Origin: Shouchella lonarensis
Lineage (GTDB): Bacteria; Bacillota; Bacilli; Bacillales; Bacillaceae_D
Direction: 5' to 3'
DNA: 64,000 bases
Assembly (NCBI RefSeq): GCF_900096965.1
Contig: NZ_FMYM01000002.1
Span: forward strand, 62,001-126,000
Shown here in pieces: positions 17,926-27,741 of the stretch (its first letter is position 1; every line of letters begins with the position of its first letter). Made by a program: the position numbers and the translations under genes. The notes beneath the pieces were generated by a model, which was given only the letters and a program-made list of their open reading frames with translations, was not told the DNA's origin and did not search any database.

Positions 17926-18000
17926 AACGTTTTTTTAAACGTTGTCTTAAGTGTTGAATGAATCCAAGTCACGCACTTTCCTTGTTGAATCTGGTATACT
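17926..18000. promoter_or_regulatory. Divergent pbpG/speE control region
   Basis: Contains a 7-bp dyad AACGTTT-TTTT-AAACGTT (17926-17943) and, nearer speE, an extended -10 element TGGTATACT (17992-18000) with no good -35 box. The dyad lies 55 bases before the pbpG start and could bind a regulator; assignment is tentative. Confidence 0.4.
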
Positions 18001-18063
18001 TAATTGTGGGAGATGGTGACAATCATCTCGCTAGTCACATCAAGAGAGGCGAGGGATGATCAT

Positions 18064-18891
18064 ATGACAGACTGGTTTACAGAGAAACAGACAGAACATG
18101 TCGGGGTTACGATGGCAATTGAAGAAACATTACATAGCGAGAAAACAGCATTTCAACAATTGGACATGGTGAAGACACGACAATTCGGCAATATGCTTTT
18201 ACTAGACGGGATGGTCATGACGACGGAAAAAGACGAGTTCGTCTATCATGAGATGGTTACGCATGTGCCGTTGTTCACGCATCCTCACCCGAAACACGTG
18301 CTCGTTGTTGGTGGTGGTGATGGTGGGGCGATTCGTGAGGTGTTAAAACACCCATCCGTTGAAAAAGCGACGCTTGTGGAAATCGATGGAAAAGTAATTG
18401 AATATGCGAAAAAATATTTGCCAACGATTGCGGGATCATTGTCTGATAACCGGGTAGAAGTAAAGGTCGATGACGGGTTTGCTCATATTGCGCATGCGAA
18501 AGAGGCGTATGACGTCATTATGGTTGACTCTACTGAGCCAGTTGGGCCAGCAGTAAAATTGTTTGAGCGTGGTTTCTATGAAGGAATTGCGCGTGCGTTA
18601 AAGCCGGACGGGCTGTTTGTCGCACAAACGGATAATCCATGGTTTCAGCCGGAATTGTTAGCAAAAGTGTACACGGATATCCAGGAAATCTTTCCAATTA
18701 CTCGCGTATACACGGCGAATATTCCGACATACCCTAGTGGATTGTGGACATTTACAATCGGTTCTAAACAGTATGATCCTACAAAAGTAGCATCAACACG
18801 TTTTCATACGCTAGAGACGAAGTATTATACGCCGGCGCTCCATATGGCAGCGTTTGCTTTGCCGAAATTTGTGCAGGACTTGTTGAAGTAG
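18064..18891 (+). CDS. speE: Spermidine synthase
   Basis: Transfers aminopropyl from decarboxylated S-adenosylmethionine to putrescine. 275 residues from ATG 18064 (GAGGCGAGGGATG upstream), the size of B. subtilis SpeE. Signatures: [20 protein letters not shown] (putrescine side), [17 protein letters not shown] (cofactor loop), DDGFAH and the catalytic aspartate in [10 protein letters not shown]. Thirteen bases before speB, so the pair forms a unit that makes putrescine from agmatine and then spermidine. Confidence 0.95.
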   Translation: MTDWFTEKQTEHVGVTMAIEETLHSEKTAFQQLDMVKTRQFGNMLLLDGMVMTTEKDEFVYHEMVTHVPLFTHPHPKHVLVVGGGDGGAIREVLKHPSVEKATLVEIDGKVIEYAKKYLPTIAGSLSDNRVEVKVDDGFAHIAHAKEAYDVIMVDSTEPVGPAVKLFERGFYEGIARALKPDGLFVAQTDNPWFQPELLAKVYTDIQEIFPITRVYTANIPTYPSGLWTFTIGSKQYDPTKVASTRFHTLETKYYTPALHMAAFALPKFVQDLLK

Positions 18892-18903
18892 GGGGCGATC
18901 GCG

Positions 18904-19788
18904 ATGCGATTTGACGAAGCGTATTCAGGGAAAGTCTTTATCATGAGTCGGGCATCTTATACAGAAGCGGATGCAGTTATTTACGGGATGCCGATGGATT
19001 GGACGGTTTCTTTTCGGCCGGGCACGCGTTTTGGCCCTTCCCGTATTCGTGAAGCATCACTTGGATTAGAAGAATATAGCCCTTATGCGGACAAGCATTT
19101 GGAAGAGGTACGTTATTTTGATGCAGGAGATTTACTGTTGCCGTTTGGAAATGCTGCGCGCAGCTTAGAGATGATTGAAGAATATATTGATGAACTACTT
19201 GAGGACGGGAAATTCCCACTAGGGCTTGGGGGAGAGCATTTGGTTTCCTGGCCAATTTTTAAAGCAATGTACAAAAAGTATCCTAACTTAGCAATCATTC
19301 ATATTGATGCGCACGCTGATTTACGTGTTGAATATGAGGGAGAAGCCCTGTCTCACTCAACGCCACTGCGAAAAGCATGTGAGCTCCTCGGGCCAGAAAA
19401 TGTTTATTCTTTTGGGATCCGTTCAGGTATGCGCGAGGAGTTTGCATATGCACGGACGTCGAGGATGCACCTGCATAAATTTGATGTCGCAGCGCCACTC
19501 AAAAAAACATTACCGGAGCTTGCTGGTCGACCGGTATATGTGACAATTGACATTGATGTTCTCGATCCGGCGTATGCACCAGGTACGGGAACCGCAGAAG
19601 CCGGCGGGATTACTGCCAAGGAATTGTTAGAGGCACAAATGCTGCTCAGTGAAGCTGATATAAATATCGTCGGGGCTGACTTAGTAGAAGTTTCTCCGCC
19701 ATATGATCCGACGGGGCAGACGGCAATTGCCGCGAGTAAATTTGTGCGGGAAATGTTGCTTGGTTGGGTGCATAAGCGTCCGCGTTGA
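18904..19788 (+). CDS. speB: Agmatinase
   Basis: Binuclear manganese ureohydrolase converting agmatine to putrescine and urea. 294 residues. All metal-binding motifs are present: GGEHLVSWP (His), IDAHADLR (Asp-x-His-x-Asp) and DIDVLDPAYAPGTG (Asp-x-Asp). The substrate-loop SHSTPLRK is near residue 146. AGGGGGCG precedes ATG 18904. Second gene of the speE-speB operon, closed by an intrinsic terminator. Confidence 0.95.
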   Translation: MRFDEAYSGKVFIMSRASYTEADAVIYGMPMDWTVSFRPGTRFGPSRIREASLGLEEYSPYADKHLEEVRYFDAGDLLLPFGNAARSLEMIEEYIDELLEDGKFPLGLGGEHLVSWPIFKAMYKKYPNLAIIHIDAHADLRVEYEGEALSHSTPLRKACELLGPENVYSFGIRSGMREEFAYARTSRMHLHKFDVAAPLKKTLPELAGRPVYVTIDIDVLDPAYAPGTGTAEAGGITAKELLEAQMLLSEADINIVGADLVEVSPPYDPTGQTAIAASKFVREMLLGWVHKRPR

Positions 19789-19808
19789 TAGAGCGTAAAA
19801 AATGAACG

Positions 19809-19838
19809 GCCTATGCGAGCGCACCCGCATAGGCTTTT
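19809..19838 (+). terminator. Intrinsic terminator of speEB
   Basis: GCCTATGCG (19809-19817) pairs with CGCATAGGC (19826-19834), loop of eight, then TTTT. Confidence 0.85.
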
Positions 19839-19863
19839 GTGCACATATACAGATTTTCCTTAG

Positions 19864-19892
19864 TTGCACCGCTGTTGTAAACAGGCTAAAAT
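19864..19892 (+). promoter_or_regulatory. Predicted sigma-A promoter for ywiB-argS
   Basis: TTGCAC (19864-19869), 17-base spacer, TAAAAT (19887-19892), 42 bases before ywiB. Confidence 0.6.
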
Positions 19893-19933
19893 AGGAGAGA
19901 ATCTAGGGATGTTGCTGGAAGGAGACACAATAA

Positions 19934-20404
19934 ATGAGTGTGACGTTAAAGCGGAAAGTAGCAATCTCTTTTCAAGCGACAGTATGGCAGGACGGCGCGG
20001 TGCAAGCGACGTCAGCATTTCATGTCGATGGCGACTTGTACATAAAGGATGGATGTACGTATCTTACGTTTAAAGAGGAACGCGCTCATCAGGAAGAAGA
20101 GATCCAAACAACGTTGAAATGGGACGAAACCACGCTTTTATTGATCCGCCGTGGTGCGGTGACGATGCGACAACCATTTATAGATGGGCAAGAAACATGC
20201 GGACGTTACGTCACAGCGCATATGTCTTGCGAGACAAAAGCAACGACAGAGCAATTGGCTGTTGAGGTCCCTCTCAGTCGTGGTGAGCACGGTCACATAC
20301 ATGTCCGGTATGGCTTTTGGTTACAGGGACAGGAGACAGGAGTACATGAGATTTGCCTTCGGGTGATGGATAGAGAAGCAGAACGAGGAGGAACGTGTTC
20401 ATGA
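19934..20404 (+). CDS. ywiB: YwiB family protein (DUF1934)
   Basis: 156 residues, beta-rich and soluble, upstream of argS as in B. subtilis. The ending [22 protein letters not shown] is typical of DUF1934 beta-barrel proteins, whose role is unknown. GGAGAC precedes the ATG at a normal distance. Its TGA overlaps the argS ATG (ATGA, 20401-20404), so translation is coupled. Confidence 0.82.
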   Translation: MSVTLKRKVAISFQATVWQDGAVQATSAFHVDGDLYIKDGCTYLTFKEERAHQEEEIQTTLKWDETTLLLIRRGAVTMRQPFIDGQETCGRYVTAHMSCETKATTEQLAVEVPLSRGEHGHIHVRYGFWLQGQETGVHEICLRVMDREAERGGTCS

Positions 20405-22071
20405 ATGGTGTGGAACAACGGAAAGCGCAGTTACGTGAAGTCATTGCCAGTGCAGTAATTAAAGCCGGGTTTGCGACGGCTGAGGAACTTCCCCCGGTCG
20501 TTTTGGAGACGCCAAAAGAAAAGGCGCATGGCGACTATGCGACGAATATGGCGATGCAATTAGCGCGGCTTGCGAAGCAACCCCCGCGTCAAATAGCGGA
20601 AAGATTGGTAGAAACAATTGATCAAGAAGCAGCTGGGGTTCGCGAGCTTGTCGTAGCAGGACCAGGATTCATTAATTTCTTTCTCGACCAGGCTTATTTA
20701 CGCGAAGTGATTCCTACTGTGTTGCAGGCAGGAGAAAGCTATGGACAAAGCGGTGTTGGGCACGGAGAAAAAGTATTAATTGAGTTTGTGTCTGCTAACC
20801 CGACAGGGACGCTTCATCTTGGTCATGCCCGCGGCGCGGCCGTTGGCGATGTTTTAGCGAATACGATGGAGAAGGCTGGATATGATGTCACACGTGAGTA
20901 TTATATTAATGATGCTGGCAATCAAATGTTAAACTTAGCTTATTCACTCGAAGCGCGTTACAAGCAAGCATTGGGACTAGAGGCAAGTTTGCCAGAAGAT
21001 GGTTATCAAGGTCAAGATATTATCGACATCGCCCAAGCGCTTGTTGCTGAGCATGGCGATGCGTATTTGAAGAAAGCGCCTGAAGAACGACTTGAAGCTT
21101 TTAGGTCGTATGGGTTAAAAAAAGAGCTCGAAAAGATTGCGATAGACTTAGAGGCGTATCGTGTACGTTTTGACGAATGGTTTTCGGAAACGTCTTTATA
21201 TGAGTCAGGTCAGATTGATCAGGCACTCTCTGTTTTGCAAGAGAAAGGTGAAACCTACGAGCAAGACGGGGCAAAATGGTTACGTTCGACCATGTACGGT
21301 GATGACAAAGACCGTGTGCTTGTAAAGAAAGACGGGACGTACACGTATTTGCTTCCAGACATCGCTTATCATTTAAATAAGTTTGACCGTGGCTACGACC
21401 GCCTGATCGACATTTTTGGTGCGGATCACCACGGCTATATTGCCCGGATGAAAGCAGCCATTCAAGCCCTCGGTTATGATGTTGATCGCTTTGAAGTAGA
21501 GATTATCCAGATGGTGAGCCTTTTTCAAGGCGGAGAAAAAGTGAAGATGAGTAAGCGTACCGGGAAAGCTGTGACATTGCAAGATTTATTAGCAGAGGTC
21601 GGCGTGGATGCAACACGCTACTTTTTTGCGATGCGTAGTCCAGATGCACACTTAGATTTTGATATGGATTTGGCTGTCTCTAAGTCAAATGAAAACCCAG
21701 TGTATTATATCCAATATGCACACGCTCGCGTCTGTAGCATGCTGCGACAAGGAGAATCACTTGGGCTTATTGCTGATGAAACGGCCGACTTATCACTCAT
21801 TTCTACAGAAAAAGAGTATGATTTGTTAAAAGTAATGGGTGACTTTCCGGCTGTAGTCGCTGAAGCAGCGACACGGCGTAGCCCGAGTCGTTTAACGAAC
21901 TACGCATATGATCTTGCGCAAGCGTTGCATAGTTTTTATAACGTAACGCGTGTTGTGGACCGAGAAAATGCGGCTTTATCAACCGCACGTCTTGCTTTAA
22001 TGCGGGCAACGCAAGTAACGATTGCCAATACCCTTGCGCTTGTTGGCGTATCTGCACCGGAGAAGATGTAG
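20401..22071 (+). CDS. argS: Arginyl-tRNA synthetase
   Basis: Class I aminoacyl-tRNA synthetase charging tRNA-Arg. 556 residues, equal to B. subtilis ArgS. ATG 20401 has AGGAGG nine bases upstream; the GTG at 20395 is too close to it. The N-terminal Add-1 domain is followed by the HIGH motif as HLGHARGAA and the KMSKS loop as [10 protein letters not shown]. The C-terminal anticodon-binding helical bundle ends at [14 protein letters not shown]. Confidence 0.96.
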   Translation: MNGVEQRKAQLREVIASAVIKAGFATAEELPPVVLETPKEKAHGDYATNMAMQLARLAKQPPRQIAERLVETIDQEAAGVRELVVAGPGFINFFLDQAYLREVIPTVLQAGESYGQSGVGHGEKVLIEFVSANPTGTLHLGHARGAAVGDVLANTMEKAGYDVTREYYINDAGNQMLNLAYSLEARYKQALGLEASLPEDGYQGQDIIDIAQALVAEHGDAYLKKAPEERLEAFRSYGLKKELEKIAIDLEAYRVRFDEWFSETSLYESGQIDQALSVLQEKGETYEQDGAKWLRSTMYGDDKDRVLVKKDGTYTYLLPDIAYHLNKFDRGYDRLIDIFGADHHGYIARMKAAIQALGYDVDRFEVEIIQMVSLFQGGEKVKMSKRTGKAVTLQDLLAEVGVDATRYFFAMRSPDAHLDFDMDLAVSKSNENPVYYIQYAHARVCSMLRQGESLGLIADETADLSLISTEKEYDLLKVMGDFPAVVAEAATRRSPSRLTNYAYDLAQALHSFYNVTRVVDRENAALSTARLALMRATQVTIANTLALVGVSAPEKM

Positions 22072-22131
22072 TGAATGGCACGGGGTGAGGAGTCTTTGGA
22101 GACGGGATGATCTAGCTCGTTAATAAGGGAG

Positions 22132-22164
22132 GAGGGAGCAATACTGTTCTCACAACACTCCCTC
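22132..22164. terminator. Hairpin between convergent argS and cardiolipin synthase genes
   Basis: GAGGGAG (22132-22138) pairs with CTCCCTC (22158-22164), overlapping the end of the minus-strand gene. No T-tract, so termination would be weak. Confidence 0.35.
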
Positions 22165-23349
22165 AATCCACCCACCAATCTTTTCCCGTAAACGCATATG
22201 CCACGGTCTTTTTTCTAGCGCTTCCAGCGTCACGTGCATCGACACACTCATATCGTGCTCAATGCAGTCAATGACTTGCCGCGTAAACACGCTGTCATGT
22301 GTGAGCAAACCCATCTCGTCGTTTAAATGTAAACTACGGCGGTCAAAGTTTGCTGTGCCGATGAAGCATGTTTCCCCATCAACAATAAGCGCTTTGGCGT
22401 GATAAAAGCCACGATAATAGTGGTAGACAGTTGTCCCTGCTTGAAGAGCACGAATCAAGTAACGATGAGATGCTTCGGTGACAAGTAGATGGTCTGCTTT
22501 CTCAGGCAACAAAATACGAACGTCAACGCCTCGACGTGCAGCGTCTTCAACGACACGCTGCAACCGATTTGAAGGAATGTAGTAAGGTGTCGCAATGAAG
22601 CATGTTTTTTTGCTTTGTGAGATGAAAGCACACAGCTCTTTTTCTAATCCGATACCATTTGTCGCTAGAAACTGGACGGAAGTATGACCGCTTGGATCCG
22701 GTGGCGTCTCCATGTGCGGTAAGCGTACCTCTGTTGCTTCGTACCAATCGGCACAAAATTGTCGTGCGATATCGATGCAAGCGGCGCCAGTTAGACGCAC
22801 ATGGAAATCACGCCAAAAACCAAATTTCGGGTCACGGCTCACATATTCATCACCGACATTGTAGCCACCAATGTAGCCAATATGTCCATCAATGACAGCG
22901 ATTTTTCGGTGATTTCTGCGATTTAACGAGAAGAAATACAGTGGACCACGCACAGGTCTCGCATAAGCAAATGAGATGCCTGCCCGCTTTAATCTCTTCT
23001 TTGCTTTCCGAGGAAGGTGGCACCCAACTCGGTCAACGAGTAAGCATACGTCAACATCAAGGCTTGCTTTCTGTTCAAGGGCGGTAAGTACGCGTTTTCC
23101 GAGTGTATCATAGTTGAAAATGTAAAAGAGGATATGGATATGATCGGTTGCATCATTGATGTCACGTATAAAGCAGTCGAAGAAATCTTCACCAGTTGTG
23201 AAGAGGTTGAGGTCTGCTCGTTGTACACTTGTCATGTGTGGACGGTTGTGTGTCTGCAATTGTTTGTGCCCATATGTATAATCGATTGTTAACCACACTG
23301 CGAGTAATAAAAGTAAACTAAGCGCTGTCAGAAGTAACAACCACCACAT
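22150..23349 (-). CDS. clsB: Cardiolipin synthase, YwjE/ClsB type
   Basis: Phospholipase D-superfamily enzyme joining two phosphatidylglycerols. 399 residues, one N-terminal membrane helix (1-22) and two HKD motifs: H147-x-K149-x4-D154 in NHRKIAVIDG and H317-x-K319-x4-D324 in YHAKALIVDG. One helix and this length match B. subtilis YwjE rather than the longer two-helix ClsA/YwiE. Its place next to fadF agrees (ywjE-ywjF). GGGAGATG precedes the ATG. Cardiolipin is abundant in alkaliphilic bacilli. Confidence 0.9.
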   Translation of the reverse strand: MWWLLLLTALSLLLLLAVWLTIDYTYGHKQLQTHNRPHMTSVQRADLNLFTTGEDFFDCFIRDINDATDHIHILFYIFNYDTLGKRVLTALEQKASLDVDVCLLVDRVGCHLPRKAKKRLKRAGISFAYARPVRGPLYFFSLNRRNHRKIAVIDGHIGYIGGYNVGDEYVSRDPKFGFWRDFHVRLTGAACIDIARQFCADWYEATEVRLPHMETPPDPSGHTSVQFLATNGIGLEKELCAFISQSKKTCFIATPYYIPSNRLQRVVEDAARRGVDVRILLPEKADHLLVTEASHRYLIRALQAGTTVYHYYRGFYHAKALIVDGETCFIGTANFDRRSLHLNDEMGLLTHDSVFTRQVIDCIEHDMSVSMHVTLEALEKRPWHMRLREKIGGWIEGVL

Positions 23350-23447
23350 AAAGCATCTCCCTTTCCTCTACGAGTCTGACCGCGATAACGGATGATGCTA
23401 TTTTCTGCAACCTCGCAGATTTCATGCAAAAACCTAGAAAAATGAAA

Positions 23448-23483
23448 TGAATGAATGATCATTCACTTCATTTATGGTATACT
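23448..23483 (+). promoter_or_regulatory. FadR-type operator overlapping the fad operon promoter
   Basis: Bases 23448-23465 read TGAATGA-ATGA-TCATTCA, matching 17 of 18 positions of the B. subtilis FadR (YsiA) consensus TGAATGAMTANTCATTCA. An extended -10 TGGTATACT ends at 23483; the operator covers the -35 region. FadR released by long-chain acyl-CoA would induce the operon. Confidence 0.85.
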
Positions 23484-23517
23484 ACAAACAAGAAGTTGTA
23501 AAAAGGGAGGATGCATC

Positions 23518-25593
23518 ATGTCAAATGCTTTGCTAATGACAAATTGGGCGTTATTCCTACTTGTAGTAGGTTACGCAGTTTATTTATTTGTGTCGCTTGT
23601 TTTCACGCGCATACGCTTTATTCGTCTTGGAAAGAAAGCTGAATTTGAGCATACGATGAATGAACGCTTAAAAGCAATTTGGGAAAATGTATTTGGTCAT
23701 ACAAAATTAATGAAAGACAAAAAAAGTGGTTTGATCCATCTCATGTTTTTCTATGGCTTTTTGCTCGTGCAGTTTGGTGCGATTGACTTAATTTGGAAGG
23801 GCTTACAACCGGGTTCGCATTTGCCACTAGGCCCCATTTATCCGTACTTTACATTGTTCCAAGAAATCGTCGTCGCCATGATTTTAGTTGCGGTTGTGTG
23901 GGCATTTTATCGTCGTTATATGGAAAAGCTCGTTCGCTTAAAACGCGGCTGGAAAGCAGGTCTTGTTCTCGTCTTTATTGGCGGACTAATGGTATCAAAA
24001 ACGATGGCTAAAGGAATGGAGCTCATTTGGTTAGATAAAAGTCCATCGATTTATGAGCCATTGGCGTCGTCGGTTTACTTTGTGACGAGCTGGTTACCGA
24101 CAAATGTTGCTGGTGCGCTGTTTTTTGTATTTTGGTGGGCGCACCTGTTATTCTTACTGACGTTCCTTGTGTATGTGCCGCAAGGGAAGCATGCGCATTT
24201 AATTGCTGGACCAGTTAATGTTTTTTTAGGGCGAACGCATAAGGTAGGTCGTCTCGCAAAAATTGATTTTGAAGAAGAGGACGCCGAGCAGTTTGGTGTT
24301 GGGAAAATCGAAGACTTCAATCAAAAGCAACTACTTGATTTATATGCTTGTGTGGAATGTGGTCGTTGTACAAATATGTGTCCGGCAACAGGAACAGGTA
24401 AGATGTTGTCGCCAATGGATTTAATTTTGCGTTTACGTGATCATTTAACAGAAAAAGGTGCAGCAGTGACGTCGCGCTCACCGTGGTTGCCTGCGTATGC
24501 ATTTTCCAATACGAAAGCGAATACACTGGCTGCACAAGGTGCAAGTGAGGCAGCTGCAGGGTATGATGTGAGTCTCATTGGTGACGTGATCACAGAGGAA
24601 GAAATTTGGGCGTGTACAACATGCCGAAATTGTGAAGATCAGTGCCCAGTGATGAATGAACATGTCGACAAAATTATTGATTTGCGTCGATACCTTGTGT
24701 TGACGGAAGGAAAAATGGATCCAGATGCACAGCGCGCATTGCAAAATATTGAGCGCCAAGGTAATCCATGGGGGATTAGCCGCAAAGAACGCGAAAACTG
24801 GCGTGATGGGCGCGAAGATATTCACGTACCAACGGTGAAAGAACTAAGCAAAAAAGGTGAGACGTTTGAGTATTTATTTTTCGCTGGCTCGATGGGTGCG
24901 TATGATAACCGCAGTCAAAAAATTGCCCAGTCGTTTGCGAAGTTGCTTAATCTTGCTGGTGTGTCATTTGCGATTATCGGAAATAAAGAAAAGAACTCTG
25001 GTGATACGCCACGGCGCTTAGGGAATGAATTTTTATTCCAAGAGCTAGCGACCGCAAACATTGAGTTGTTCCAGAAGCATGATGTCAAAAAGATTGTTAC
25101 GATTGATCCACATGCGTACAACACGTTTAAAAATGAGTACCCAGACTTTGGGTTAGAAAACGTCGAAGTTTACCACCATACGGAACTTCTTGTCAAGTTG
25201 TTGCAGGAAGGTCGCTTGTCTCCGTCGAAAGAAGTAAGGGAGACGATTGTCTTCCACGACTCTTGCTATTTAGGACGCTACAACGATGTGTACGATCCAC
25301 CGCGCGAGATTTTATCGTACATTCCAGGCGTGAATGTGGTGGAGATGGAACGAAACCGGGAAAACGGCATGTGTTGTGGTGCTGGTGGCGGTATGATGTG
25401 GATGGAGGAAGATAGAGGAGAGCGTGTCAATGTTGCACGAACAGAGCAAGCACTTGCTGTCTCGCCATCGGTCATTGGTAGTGCCTGTCCATATTGTTTA
25501 ACAATGTTAAGTGATGGGACGAAAGCATTAGAACAGGAAGATCACGTTGAAACATTGGATGTTGTTGAGATTTTAGAACGATCATTGGCATAA
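23518..25593 (+). CDS. fadF: FadF-type iron-sulfur membrane oxidoreductase
   Basis: Probably passes electrons from acyl-CoA dehydrogenase/ETF to the menaquinone pool. 691 residues from ATG 23518 (GGGAGGATG upstream). N-terminal membrane part with about six helices (residues 1-230), like NarI-type subunits. Two 4Fe-4S motifs follow at Cys278/281/284/288 (CVECGRCTNMCP) and Cys366/369/372/376 (CTTCRNCEDQCP). Two C-terminal CCG-type domains contain HDSCYLGRYN and CCGAGGGMMW, as in heterodisulfide reductase. Homologue of B. subtilis FadF (YwjF), there also FadR-regulated and next to acdA. First gene of the operon. Confidence 0.9.
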   Translation: MSNALLMTNWALFLLVVGYAVYLFVSLVFTRIRFIRLGKKAEFEHTMNERLKAIWENVFGHTKLMKDKKSGLIHLMFFYGFLLVQFGAIDLIWKGLQPGSHLPLGPIYPYFTLFQEIVVAMILVAVVWAFYRRYMEKLVRLKRGWKAGLVLVFIGGLMVSKTMAKGMELIWLDKSPSIYEPLASSVYFVTSWLPTNVAGALFFVFWWAHLLFLLTFLVYVPQGKHAHLIAGPVNVFLGRTHKVGRLAKIDFEEEDAEQFGVGKIEDFNQKQLLDLYACVECGRCTNMCPATGTGKMLSPMDLILRLRDHLTEKGAAVTSRSPWLPAYAFSNTKANTLAAQGASEAAAGYDVSLIGDVITEEEIWACTTCRNCEDQCPVMNEHVDKIIDLRRYLVLTEGKMDPDAQRALQNIERQGNPWGISRKERENWRDGREDIHVPTVKELSKKGETFEYLFFAGSMGAYDNRSQKIAQSFAKLLNLAGVSFAIIGNKEKNSGDTPRRLGNEFLFQELATANIELFQKHDVKKIVTIDPHAYNTFKNEYPDFGLENVEVYHHTELLVKLLQEGRLSPSKEVRETIVFHDSCYLGRYNDVYDPPREILSYIPGVNVVEMERNRENGMCCGAGGGMMWMEEDRGERVNVARTEQALAVSPSVIGSACPYCLTMLSDGTKALEQEDHVETLDVVEILERSLA

Positions 25594-25604
25594 GGGATGT
25601 AAGA

Positions 25605-25636
25605 GGGAGGTTCACGCTTATGAAGTGAGCCTTCCC
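25605..25636 (+). other. Hairpin between fadF and thiolase gene
   Basis: GGGAGGTTCAC (25605-25615) pairs with GTGAGCCTTCCC (25625-25636) with one bulge and one G-T pair. No T-run, so it may attenuate or protect mRNA rather than terminate. Confidence 0.4.
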
Positions 25637-25702
25637 ATTTATCCGTAATCACGACTGAGCGTTCGCTCGCATACATCAAGAAAACAAGAGAGGGGTTTTA
25701 CG

Positions 25703-26893
25703 ATGAAAACAGTCATTGTAAGTGGTGCAAGAACGCCATTTGCGAAAATGGGTGGGTCACTTGCTACATTAACAGCGCCACAATTAGGGGGAATTGCGTT
25801 GAAAGGTGCGCTAGAACGTGCCGGTTGGTCTCCTGAACAAGTTGATGATGTCATGATGGGAAATGTGTTGCAAGCAGGTGTCGGGCAGCTCCCGTCTCGC
25901 CAAGCATTACATGAGGCAGGTTTGCCGTGGCATGTGCGGACAGAGACGATTAATAAAGTGTGTGCGTCAGGCATGCGTGCAGTGACACTTGCGGATGAAG
26001 CGATTCGCTCACGTCGGTCGCAAGTTGTCTTAGCTGGGGGAATGGAATCGATGACGCACGCGCCCTATTACATGCCTCAAGCCCGCTTTGGTGCACGAAT
26101 GGGAGATACACGCATGGTTGATGGGATGGTTTATGATGGGCTTACATGTGCGTTTGAACAGGTGCATATGGGCATTTACGGTAGCCGCACAGCTGCAAAA
26201 CGATCAATCTCACGTGCAGCGCAAGATAAATGGGCACTTCGGAGTCAAGAGCGGGCTGCACGCGCAATTGAAAGCGGTATCATATCTGAGGAAATTACGC
26301 CTGTATTGATCACAGACCGGAAGGGACACACAATAGAAGTGAACGTAGATGAGGCGCCGCGTCCACAGACAACAGCGGAGGCACTTGCTGCGCTTAAACC
26401 TGTATTTGAGAAAGACGGTACGATTACCGCCGGCAATGCCCCTGGTGTGAATGATGGTGCTTGTGCACTACTTTTAATGAGTGAGGAGAAGGCAGTCAGT
26501 CATGATTTAGAAGTACTAGCGACGATTGAAGCGCACGAAGAAATCGCGGTGCAGCCAGCTGACTTTCCAGAAACCCCCGGGCTTGTCATTAACCGTTTGC
26601 TTAAGCGTTCACAGCTTCAAACGACTGATATTGCGCGATTTGAAATTAATGAGGCGTTTGCTGCAGTCGCATTAGCAAGCAATCAACTTGCGGATTTAGA
26701 CGCTGAAAAGGTGAATGTCAACGGTGGCGCCATTGCATACGGTCATCCAATTGGCGCGAGCGGTGCGCGTATTTTATTGACACTTGCGTATGAGTTAAAG
26801 CGCATTGGTGGCGGTTACGGGATTGCTGCTATTTGTAGCGGTGGTGGGCAAGGAGATGCCGTGCTGTTACATGTGAAGGGAGAAAATGTATGA
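25703..26893 (+). CDS. Acetyl-CoA C-acyltransferase (thiolase)
   Basis: Thiolytic last step of beta-oxidation (or acetoacetyl-CoA formation). 396 residues. Acyl-accepting Cys87 in NKVCASGMRAV, His348 in YGHPIGASGAR, and base Cys378 in ICSGGGQGDA complete the active site; NEAFAAVA is also present. AGAGGGG precedes the ATG. Resembles MmgA/FadA; the chain-length range cannot be read from sequence. Its stop overlaps the next start (ATGA), fitting a tight operon fadF-thiolase-dehydrogenases. Confidence 0.92.
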   Translation: MKTVIVSGARTPFAKMGGSLATLTAPQLGGIALKGALERAGWSPEQVDDVMMGNVLQAGVGQLPSRQALHEAGLPWHVRTETINKVCASGMRAVTLADEAIRSRRSQVVLAGGMESMTHAPYYMPQARFGARMGDTRMVDGMVYDGLTCAFEQVHMGIYGSRTAAKRSISRAAQDKWALRSQERAARAIESGIISEEITPVLITDRKGHTIEVNVDEAPRPQTTAEALAALKPVFEKDGTITAGNAPGVNDGACALLLMSEEKAVSHDLEVLATIEAHEEIAVQPADFPETPGLVINRLLKRSQLQTTDIARFEINEAFAAVALASNQLADLDAEKVNVNGGAIAYGHPIGASGARILLTLAYELKRIGGGYGIAAICSGGGQGDAVLLHVKGENV

Positions 26894-27741
26894 ATATAAA
26901 AAACGTGATGGTCATTGGCGCAGGACAAATGGGGAGCGGTATCGCTGAAGTGTTTGCGATGAAAGGATATCATGTGTTTTTATGTGATCAAACAGTTGCG
27001 CAAGCAGAGACAGGTAAAGAAAGTATTGCCAAGCGGCTTGGGCGTCTTGTAGAAAAAGGGGTGCAGTCTCAGGAAGAGATCGATGCAGCGTTAGAGCGTC
27101 TGGAGACGGTGGGCACATTAGACACCGCTGCTAAAGCAGATATTGTCATTGAAGCAGCCACAGAGCATGTGGACACAAAGAAACAAATATTTATTGCAGT
27201 CGACCAGTATGTAAAAAATGAAACCATCTTAGCGACGAACACATCATCTTTACCAATTACAGATTTAGCGAGTGTGACAACGTCCCCAGAACGAGTGATT
27301 GGGATGCACTTTATGAACCCAGTGCCACGGATGAAACTTGTTGAAATCATTCGTGGACTTGCGACAGACGATAACGTTTTTTTGGCTGTCAATGATTTGG
27401 CACACAAACTTGAGAAAGTACCGGTGACGGTTGAGGACTTTCCTGGGTTTGTGTCTAACCGCATTTTAATGCCAATGATTAATGAGGCGATCTTCACGTT
27501 ATATGAAGGCGTCGCTTCGGCTGAAGATATTGATACAGTGATGAAACTTGGGATGAATCACCCAATGGGCCCACTCACGTTGGCAGATTTTATTGGACTG
27601 GATACATGCCTTGCAATTATGAACGTACTCCATGAAGGTTTTGGGGATGATAAATATCGTCCTTGTCCATTGTTAAAGAAATATGTGCAAGCGGGCTGGT
27701 TCGGAAGAAAAACAGGTAGGGGGTTTTTTGTGTATGAGTAG
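26890..27741 (+). CDS. 3-hydroxybutyryl/3-hydroxyacyl-CoA dehydrogenase
   Basis: NAD-dependent oxidation of 3-hydroxyacyl-CoA. 283 residues, the short monofunctional form (MmgB/Hbd type). Rossmann motif VIGAGQMGSGIAEVF near the N-terminus, ATNTSSLPIT, catalytic His140 in GMHFMNPVP and ENEAIF-like C-terminal helix region MINEAIFTLYEGVAS. Overlaps the thiolase stop by four bases and the next gene by eight. No dedicated enoyl-CoA hydratase is in this operon. Confidence 0.92.
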   Translation: MNIKNVMVIGAGQMGSGIAEVFAMKGYHVFLCDQTVAQAETGKESIAKRLGRLVEKGVQSQEEIDAALERLETVGTLDTAAKADIVIEAATEHVDTKKQIFIAVDQYVKNETILATNTSSLPITDLASVTTSPERVIGMHFMNPVPRMKLVEIIRGLATDDNVFLAVNDLAHKLEKVPVTVEDFPGFVSNRILMPMINEAIFTLYEGVASAEDIDTVMKLGMNHPMGPLTLADFIGLDTCLAIMNVLHEGFGDDKYRPCPLLKKYVQAGWFGRKTGRGFFVYE

